64,000 nucleotides of DNA. It comes from Chryseobacterium hagamense (GTDB taxonomy: Bacteria > Bacteroidota > Bacteroidia > Flavobacteriales > Weeksellaceae). The notes under the pieces were generated by a model. That model did not search any database and had not been told where the DNA came from. It saw only the letters and a list, made by a program, of their open reading frames with translations. The position numbers were made by a program, and so were the translations under genes. Positions 58,663-64,000 of the stretch are shown piece by piece. The stretch spans positions 23,684 to 87,683 of the forward strand of contig NZ_BJYJ01000020.1 of NCBI RefSeq assembly GCF_007991455.1. Direction: 5' to 3'. Every line of letters begins with the position of its first letter. Within the stretch, counting starts at the first letter, position 1.

Positions 58663-59721
58663 ATGAAAAGACTTTTCACGCTGGTAAGCCTTTTAGTTTT
58701 ATCAAAATTCTCAGCCCAGACGTGGGCTACCGAAGACCAGTACATCCAGAAATTCGCCAGATATGCGGTGGAAGAAATGGAAAAATATAAGATCCCCGCT
58801 TCCATTACGCTGGCACAGGGACTTTTGGAAACCGGAGGCGGACAAAGCCGGCTGGCCCTGGAAGGGAAAAACCATTTCGGGATCAAATGCAAGGAAGACT
58901 GGACCGGAAAAACCATGAAGCATACCGATGATGCGCCGAATGAATGCTTCCGGGTTTACGATGACCCGCGGCAGTCTTACGAAGACCACTCGATTTTTTT
59001 ATCTACAAGGAAATACTACGCCAACCTTTTTAATCTGGATATGAGAGATTATAAGGCCTGGGCGACCGGACTGAAAAAAGCAGGCTATGCCACCAATCCG
59101 CGCTATGCATCGATCCTCATCGGTAAAATCGAGCGCTATAAATTGTATGAATTCGATAATACCAGTTCCAAAGAGGTATTGTATGCCGTCCTTAAGATGT
59201 ATCCCGACCTGAAAAATGATGTGAGCTTCATGGCCCAGATGGAACCTGAGAAATATACCAAAAAGCCAAAAGTACCGGTGACCGTTGAGGTTCCGTACAA
59301 GCAGACTTCCTACGCCCAGCAGCAGAAAAGAGTGGAAAGAATCAAGACAAGGGCGGAAATGATGAATACCATTCTTATCAAAAGCCATCCGAACGACGGC
59401 CTGAAGTACATTATCATTCCTGAAGATACCAACGTTGAATTCATCGCTAAAAAATTTAAAATCAGCGAAAGCAAGCTGATGAAATGGAACGAGCTGGACA
59501 GTGATGTGCTGAAGAAAAATGAAATCGTCTTTCTTGAATCCAAAAATTCCGAAGGAAATACGGCAACCTATAAGGCCGAGCCCGGCGAAGATATGCATGA
59601 TATCGCCCAGAAATTCGGCATCAAACTGAATAAGCTGTACGCCAAAAACAGGATGGATGAAGGCCAGAAACCGACACCGGGGCAGCTGATCTATCTCATT
59701 GATAAGAAACCGAGAAACTAG
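58663..59721 (+). CDS. Exported glucosaminidase with LysM domains
   Basis: The 352-residue protein has a signal peptide (LVSLLVLSKFSAQ). Residues about 25-175 are a GH73-type glucosaminidase: PASITLAQGLLETGGGQSRL with the catalytic Glu, NHFGIKCKEDWTG, FRVYDDPRQSYEDHSIFL and AGYATNPRYASILIGKIERY. A basic linker follows. Two LysM-like units are seen at about 245-290 (IIPEDTNVEFIAKKFKISES) and 305-350 (YKAEPGEDMHDIAQKFGIKL). It cleaves peptidoglycan glycan strands in the periplasm and may act in cell separation or wall turnover. Confidence 0.93.
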   Translation: MKRLFTLVSLLVLSKFSAQTWATEDQYIQKFARYAVEEMEKYKIPASITLAQGLLETGGGQSRLALEGKNHFGIKCKEDWTGKTMKHTDDAPNECFRVYDDPRQSYEDHSIFLSTRKYYANLFNLDMRDYKAWATGLKKAGYATNPRYASILIGKIERYKLYEFDNTSSKEVLYAVLKMYPDLKNDVSFMAQMEPEKYTKKPKVPVTVEVPYKQTSYAQQQKRVERIKTRAEMMNTILIKSHPNDGLKYIIIPEDTNVEFIAKKFKISESKLMKWNELDSDVLKKNEIVFLESKNSEGNTATYKAEPGEDMHDIAQKFGIKLNKLYAKNRMDEGQKPTPGQLIYLIDKKPRN

Positions 59722-59770
59722 TATCATACCGGCTGATCTATTTTTCAACCCTTATGAATTGCATGTACGA

Positions 59771-60748
59771 ATGAAATGTTCCAGCATAAAATCCGGGATT
59801 TTCTGGATGCTTTTACTGCTCTTTCCTGTAAAAACCGTTTCACAGGAACCGGAAAAGTATATTCCGTTCCGGAAGGGAAACCGTTGGGGATTGTGTGATG
59901 CCGGTAAATTGATGGTGGTTCAGCCGCAGTACCAGAGCATCAGCTGGTATGATCCGTCAGTACAAGGGTTTCACGCAGAGCAGAACGGGAAATTCGGAAT
60001 TATAGACCATCATTCGGTACAGGTGATACCGTTTATTTCAAGCCAGCCGGTTTTTGCTGACGGAACCGATTACGTGGTGTTTGACGGCTTTGGTTATTAC
60101 CGCTATTCCGGGAAAACAAAGATACGGCTCGGCGAATACGGAAATACGGGAAAATTTCCTGTCCGTGAAGGGTGGATGGAAGACAAAGGGTTTTCAGGGA
60201 CCCAAACCGCTGAAGAACCCAAACTGACCTGGCGTGATCTTCGTCCGGAAGACCTGGAAATGCTCAGGCCCTATGAGGAGGAAAGAAAATACAAAATTAA
60301 TTTTAAAGCGGATTACCTTGAAATCCTGTCGGGAAATGCTCCCGTCGGAATCTATATTCCTGAAATCGGAAAACTGTACAGAAGCACACCGGATACCGTA
60401 TTCGTGGGATGGCAGGTGTTCAATGGGAAACCCTATCTGTTAACAACGGATTCTTCAGGACGGTTCGGTTTGACCGATGAATTTTCCCGCGAGATTTATC
60501 CTGTAAAATATGCTTCCATCCTGATGATGGACCATCAGCATCTGATCCAGCTTTCGGAGCCTGATCCTGCTGACCGTAAAAATTTACGCTTTACAACTGT
60601 TCTTGGAAACGGGATCGCTTTGAAAGGAAGATTCGAGCCTTTCGGAACCGTTCCGAAAAACGGGCATGCTTTTCAGTTGTACTATACGATGATCGACGGA
60701 GCCAGGAATTATGCAGGAGAGGACGGAACCCTCTATTTTGAGGATTAA
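59771..60748 (+). CDS. Exported WG-repeat protein
   Basis: From the ATG at 59771 the protein has 325 residues with a signal peptide ([16 protein letters not shown]). The first half shows WG-type repeats: [61 protein letters not shown] further repeat, [20 protein letters not shown], lies near residue 240. Such repeats build beta structures for binding and are common in secreted Bacteroidota proteins. Function unknown. It lies between the glucosaminidase gene (49 bp) and hemL (20 bp) and may share their transcript. Confidence 0.78.
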   Translation: MKCSSIKSGIFWMLLLLFPVKTVSQEPEKYIPFRKGNRWGLCDAGKLMVVQPQYQSISWYDPSVQGFHAEQNGKFGIIDHHSVQVIPFISSQPVFADGTDYVVFDGFGYYRYSGKTKIRLGEYGNTGKFPVREGWMEDKGFSGTQTAEEPKLTWRDLRPEDLEMLRPYEEERKYKINFKADYLEILSGNAPVGIYIPEIGKLYRSTPDTVFVGWQVFNGKPYLLTTDSSGRFGLTDEFSREIYPVKYASILMMDHQHLIQLSEPDPADRKNLRFTTVLGNGIALKGRFEPFGTVPKNGHAFQLYYTMIDGARNYAGEDGTLYFED

Positions 60749-60768
60749 TTAGATATAAAAATTTTAAA

Positions 60769-62052
60769 ATGAGATACGAGAGAAGTTCGGCTTTATTTGA
60801 TGAAGCCTACCAATACATTCCCGGCGGCGTAAATTCCCCGGTCCGTGCATTCAAATCCGTAGGAGGCGTGCCGGTTTTTATGAAGTCTGCCAAAGGAGCT
60901 TACCTTACCGATGCCGATGACAATACCTACATCGATTACATCAATTCCTGGGGGCCGGCGATTCTTGGCCATACCCATCCCGAAGTGCTGGAAGCGCTGA
61001 AGAGCCAGGCTGAAAAAGGCTTTTCCTTCGGGGCACCGACGGAACTTGAGACGGAAATCGCAAAATTCATCACCGGAAACGTCCCGAACATCGACCAGAT
61101 CAGAATGGTTTCTTCAGGTACGGAAGCGTGTATGAGTGCGATCAGGCTGGCCAGAGGCTTTACCGGCAGGGATAAGATTGTAAAATTTGAAGGCTGCTAC
61201 CATGGCCATTCGGATTCATTCCTGATCAAGGCGGGAAGCGGGGCGGCAACTTTCGGAAATCCGAACTCCCCCGGCGTAACGGCAGGAACCGCAAAAGATA
61301 CCTTACTGGCCAGATACAACGATATGGAGCAGGTGGAAGATCTGTTCAGACACAATGCGGATGAAATCGCAGCGGTGATCGTAGAACCCGTTGCCGGAAA
61401 TATGGGCTGCGTCCTCCCTGAAAACGAATTCCTTCAGAAATTAAGAACGGTTTGTGACCAAAACGGTGCATTGCTGATTTTTGATGAGGTAATGACCGGT
61501 TTCAGGCTGGCTTTCGGAGGTGCCCAGGAGCTTTATAACGTGAAGGCGGATCTGGTAACTTACGGAAAGGTAATCGGCGGCGGTCTTCCGGTAGGTGCCT
61601 TTGCCGGAAGAAACGAAATCATGGATTACCTGGCACCGAAAGGGGCCGTGTACCAGGCGGGAACCCTCAGCGGAAATCCTCTCGCCATGCGGGCCGGACT
61701 GAAAACCCTGCAGCTCATCAAAGACGATCCTGAATTTTTCAACCGGCTTGATAAAACCACTGAAACCCTGGATTTCGAGATCGGCAAAATCCTGAATGAA
61801 AAAGGGATTGCCCATAAGATCAACCGAAAAGGATCGATGATGTCGGTATTTTTCCATACGAACCGGGTGTCGAATTTTGATGAAGCCCAGGAAGCCAATC
61901 ATGCGCTGTTCAATAATTTTTTCCACCAGATGCTGCAGAACGGGATCTACCTTCCGCCAAGCGGCTACGAAACCTATTTCATCAGCGATGCGATTCAAGA
62001 TAAGGAAATCGATATGACACTGGAAGCGGTGAGAAAATTTGAATACTCGTAA
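60769..62052 (+). CDS. hemL: Glutamate-1-semialdehyde 2,1-aminomutase
   Basis: The 427-residue PLP enzyme makes 5-aminolevulinate in the C5 heme pathway. Landmarks are [20 protein letters not shown] at 17-36, [56 protein letters not shown] and the PLP Lys in [19 protein letters not shown]. Length matches the family. Heme made through this route feeds, among others, the heme oxygenase of this window. It is followed by a very strong hairpin. Confidence 0.96.
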   Translation: MRYERSSALFDEAYQYIPGGVNSPVRAFKSVGGVPVFMKSAKGAYLTDADDNTYIDYINSWGPAILGHTHPEVLEALKSQAEKGFSFGAPTELETEIAKFITGNVPNIDQIRMVSSGTEACMSAIRLARGFTGRDKIVKFEGCYHGHSDSFLIKAGSGAATFGNPNSPGVTAGTAKDTLLARYNDMEQVEDLFRHNADEIAAVIVEPVAGNMGCVLPENEFLQKLRTVCDQNGALLIFDEVMTGFRLAFGGAQELYNVKADLVTYGKVIGGGLPVGAFAGRNEIMDYLAPKGAVYQAGTLSGNPLAMRAGLKTLQLIKDDPEFFNRLDKTTETLDFEIGKILNEKGIAHKINRKGSMMSVFFHTNRVSNFDEAQEANHALFNNFFHQMLQNGIYLPPSGYETYFISDAIQDKEIDMTLEAVRKFEYS

Positions 62053-62053
62053 G

Positions 62054-62160
62054 AGGTCAATGGTGAATTTTTGCAGGTTAATGGTTAATGGTTAATGGTG
62101 CATTTTCACTTAGTTTAAAATTCACTTGTGAAGCAAAAATGACCATTGACCATTCACCTA
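62054..62160. repeat. GGTTAAT tandem units with inverted partner
   Basis: GGTTAATGGTTAATGGTTAA (about 62077-62096) is a 7-bp tandem repeat. At 62138-62158 TGACCATTGACCATTCACC is the inverse of GGTCAATGGTGAATTT at 62055-62070, so the region can fold back on itself. Confidence 0.55.
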
Positions 62161-62202
62161 TCCAATAGAAAAACGCAGTACAAACTGCGTTTTTCTATTG
62201 GA
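62161..62202. terminator. Perfect 19-bp hairpin terminator after hemL
   Basis: TCCAATAGAAAAACGCAGT (62161-62179) and ACTGCGTTTTTCTATTGGA (62184-62202) pair exactly with a 4-nt loop. The internal T5 tract gives termination sites in either direction. Confidence 0.85.
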
Positions 62203-62288
62203 TACATCATTTAATATGAAATTAATATTCCTGAAATCCTTGAGATTTTTGGATGTCCTATTTTTATGCAGTAAAAAACATTAAGATC

Positions 62289-62579
62289 ATGCATAAAATA
62301 ATTAAAACGGGGGAGTGGAAATACTCCGGCAATACCTATCTGCCGATCCTGCTGGTGGAGCAGGAGCCAGGGTATCCTTCACCGTTTCATTCAGGTACTT
62401 TTCCCTCGGATATCGCTAAAGACCGGACAGTCTATTATCTGCATTTCGGAAAATACCTGATCGATGAAAAAGGCTATGTTTCATCAGACAGCAGCTCGCG
62501 TCCCTTTCTGTCGGTACAGGATGCCTTAGGCTATGCAGAACGGAATATTGAGATTCTGAACTGGAATATGGATCAGTAA
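62289..62579 (+). CDS. Uncharacterised 96-residue protein
   Basis: The ATG at 62289 gives a soluble protein without signal peptide (MHKIIKTGEWKYSGNTYLPI start). Segments PILLVEQEPGYPSPFHSGTF, TVYYLHFGKYLIDEKGYVSS and FLSVQDALGYAERNIEILNW suggest a small alpha/beta fold. An in-frame ATG 12 codons upstream is possible. I do not recognise a family. It lies alone behind the hemL terminator and before a repeat copy. Confidence 0.65.
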   Translation: MHKIIKTGEWKYSGNTYLPILLVEQEPGYPSPFHSGTFPSDIAKDRTVYYLHFGKYLIDEKGYVSSDSSSRPFLSVQDALGYAERNIEILNWNMDQ

Positions 62580-62587
62580 AAATGACC

Positions 62588-62905
62588 TGTTCATTCAGTT
62601 ACTGGACAGAGACATGGAATTAAGGCCATTCGGCCAGGATCCGGACTCCTCCTGATAAAGCTCCACACTTCTGACAGGAGGATTTTATCCTATTCTGTTG
62701 TCAGTTCCCCCTTCAGGACTTTAAAACAATATAAAAACGGTTCCGGTTGAAAAATAAAGCCAAGGCTATTGAGCCGGAATTAATCAACACCTCCTCCGAT
62801 AGAATGACAAGATATTCAGTTTGATGATCAGGACCTTCGATCTTATTTTTGACAGGAGGAACTTCCGGCATCCGGCATTTCTCTTTCAGCCTTCTCATCT
62901 GTTTT
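62588..62905 (+). repeat. Long-form interspersed repeat, worn ends
   Basis: Internal blocks are well kept: CTTCTGACAGG, AGGATTTTATCCTATTCTG, CCCTTCAGGACTTTAAAACA, AGATATTCAGTTTGATGATC, TATTTTTGACAGGAGGAACT and TCCGGCATCCGGC, in the same order as 56645-57000. The terminal TTAACGTGA sequence cannot be seen on either side. The 62906-63150 bases behind it show no gene. Confidence 0.65.
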
Positions 62906-63161
62906 ATGCATTGAGTACACTTTAAATTAATTGCTGTTGACTTATCATGATGACACATCCATTCACAGATTTGCCGGTTCAACCCGCAAAGCATGTTCTT
63001 TCAGGTTTTGCTGGTTATTTCTCATCACTTATCTGAAAGATTTCAAGAAAACATATCGGAAGAAAGTCCGTAATGTAGCAGAAAAGGGTCAGTCTTATAA
63101 ATTTAAAGTGAGCAATTGTTGTAAATTCCAGATTAAAAACAAGTATTTATTGTAATTAATT

Positions 63162-63169
63162 TATATTTG
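63162..63169 (+). promoter_or_regulatory. Orphan promoter -7 box TATATTTG, possible small RNA start
   Basis: TATATTTG fits TAnnTTTG, but no open frame of note follows before the next promoter at 63348. The sequence after it (GACCGGTCGGCGAAAG, later GTCGCCATGCGGC and the palindrome ATGATCAGGATCAT at about 63292-63305) may be an untranslated RNA or simply a long leader. Confidence 0.35.
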
Positions 63170-63347
63170 CAAAGCTAGAGACCGGTCGGCGAAAGTTTTT
63201 GGTTTGAATGGGAGGAAGATATGATTTATTTTTCATAAAAATTATAATGCGTCATGTTTTGTCGCCATGCGGCTATAGCTTTGCAGGAGAATGATCAGGA
63301 TCATATTAAATCGGTGTAATCATCTTTGGACCGTGAAATAAAAACAC

Positions 63348-63355
63348 TACTTTTG
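63348..63355 (+). promoter_or_regulatory. Consensus promoter (TTTG-N19-TACTTTTG) of the last gene
   Basis: TACTTTTG is the -7 box and TTTG at 63325-63328 the -33 box with 19 bp between. The start codon follows at 63394. Confidence 0.75.
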
Positions 63356-63393
63356 CAGCAATTAAAAATTAATAATAATCAATCACTAAGGAC

Positions 63394-64000
63394 ATGAAAA
63401 AACTCTACATGAGCGCACTTTTCCTGTGCACAGCACTGGGCATGTCTGCCCAGGAAGTGGTCTGGCAGAAAGACATCCGATCATCGACGCAGAATTTCTT
63501 AAGCCAGGTTACCACAAGCATTGACGGACAATACCTAATTACAGGCAGTTCCATCCACCCTTCGACAGGCTCAGGGGCCACTCCTTCGACCCCTTCGAGA
63601 GCCTCAGGGGCCAAAGTAGGAACCTCAGGAGCTGCCGCTTCGGGAGCCTCAGGGGCTGTACAGCAAAACAACGGTTACGATTTTCACTTGGTTAAATTAA
63701 ACCAGCAGGGGAAAGAAGTCTGGGAAAAATACTTCTCCGGGAAAAACCACGATTTTTTATCGGCGACCGTCAATACGCAGGAGGGCGGATTTTTAATTGC
63801 AGGCACCTCTTACAGCGGAAAAGGCCTTGATAAAAAGGACGAATCCAAAGGTGGCAGCGATTTTTGGTTAGTGCGCATCTCTGAAAACGGGGATGAAATC
63901 TGGCAGAAAACCATTGGTACTGCGGCGGATGAAGAAGCCCGGTCGGTGATCCAGACGACGGATCTCGGGTTCTTTGTCGCAGGGAACGTCAGCTTCGGTT
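63394..64000 (+). CDS. Secreted T9SS-type repeat protein, N-terminal part (3' end outside window)
   Basis: The gene runs off the window. The first 202 codons show a signal peptide (LYMSALFLCTALGMSAQ) and then propeller-like repeats of the kind SQVTTSIDGQYLITGSSI, FLSATVNTQEGGFLIAGTSY and RSVIQTTDLGFFVAGNVSFG, each followed by a DFxLVKLNxxGxExWxK-type segment (DFHLVKLNQQGKEVWEKYFS; DFWLVRISENGDEIWQKTIG). Such repeats are typical of large secreted flavobacterial proteins with T9SS sorting ends. Between the first two repeats lies a low-complexity Ser/Gly/Ala insert (about residues 56-88) caused by an in-frame DNA repeat. Confidence 0.75.
   Translation, partial: MKKLYMSALFLCTALGMSAQEVVWQKDIRSSTQNFLSQVTTSIDGQYLITGSSIHPSTGSGATPSTPSRASGAKVGTSGAAASGASGAVQQNNGYDFHLVKLNQQGKEVWEKYFSGKNHDFLSATVNTQEGGFLIAGTSYSGKGLDKKDESKGGSDFWLVRISENGDEIWQKTIGTAADEEARSVIQTTDLGFFVAGNVSFG
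63560..63660 (+). repeat. In-frame repeat insert with CTTCGACAGGCTCAGGGGCC-type units
   Basis: Units CCTTCGACAGGCTCAGGGGC, CCCTTCGAGAGCCTCAGGGG, GGAACCTCAGGAGC and TTCGGGAGCCTCAGGGGC succeed each other. They resemble a dispersed intergenic motif of Flavobacteriia (CTTCGACAGGCTCAGG). Here they encode a Ser/Gly/Ala/Thr linker without breaking the frame. Confidence 0.65.

Noticed and set aside
62931..63155. 74-codon plus-strand frame after the last long repeat copy
   Set aside because: No start signals, no domain, and the composition is of worn repeat and spacer.

Overview
The window comes from a member of the Bacteroidota, class Flavobacteriia, most likely Chryseobacterium or a close Weeksellaceae relative. 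The evidence is gliding-motility genes gldB and gldC, type IX secretion (T9SS) C-terminal sorting domains, a PafA-type alkaline phosphatase, a double-glycine-leader peptide of Bacteroidota style, and many promoters with the Bacteroidota -7 box TAnnTTTG. Genus assignment is inference. No tRNA, rRNA, CRISPR array or prophage was seen.

Region 1 (1-15059) is a plant cell-wall glycan utilisation cluster. It holds the end of a GH97 enzyme, a tandem GH43 protein, a GH78 rhamnosidase-like enzyme, the pectin catabolic pair kduI-kduD, GH2 and GH35 beta-galactosidase-type enzymes and a GH51 arabinofuranosidase. Together they fit trimming of rhamnogalacturonan I and its galactan and arabinan side chains, with KduI and KduD handling the unsaturated uronate. 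No SusC/SusD pair lies inside the window.

Region 2 (15060-31456) is a mixed region. It contains a small operon with two tiny single-span membrane proteins not previously counted as genes, an NdpA-type nucleoid protein, a decayed cyclase-family gene, a bacteriophytochrome kinase with its heme oxygenase, mdh, a T9SS-sorted intradiol dioxygenase homologue, a double-glycine-leader peptide, a divergent oxidoreductase/HxlR pair with a clear operator, pafA, a frameshifted Crp/Fnr regulator, and a barstar/barnase pair in which the ribonuclease has an amber stop after its signal peptide.

Region 3 (31457-46550) carries nadE, gldB and gldC, with an ABC transporter between the two gld genes whose permease is fused to a TlpA-like thioredoxin. 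Then follow a PLP transsulfuration enzyme, a DinB-family protein, a broken membrane gene beside a REP-associated transposase with its palindromes, tsaC, cca, and two overlapping genes for uncharacterised lipoproteins.

Region 4 (46560-64000) starts with a vitamin B12 uptake locus (cobalamin riboswitch, BtuB-like receptor, BtuG-like propeller lipoprotein). It continues with cdd, an old yellow enzyme, small membrane proteins, a T9SS-sorted endonuclease I, a PLP deaminase family gene, a LysM glucosaminidase, a WG-repeat protein, hemL and the start of a large secreted protein.

Across the window lies an interspersed non-coding repeat family with inverted ends resembling TTAACGTGAATTC. It occurs in a long form (about 375 bp) and a short form (about 220 bp), usually at gene 3' ends, and looks like a MITE. 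This family, the permease-thioredoxin fusion and the lipoprotein pair are the best candidates for undescribed biology.
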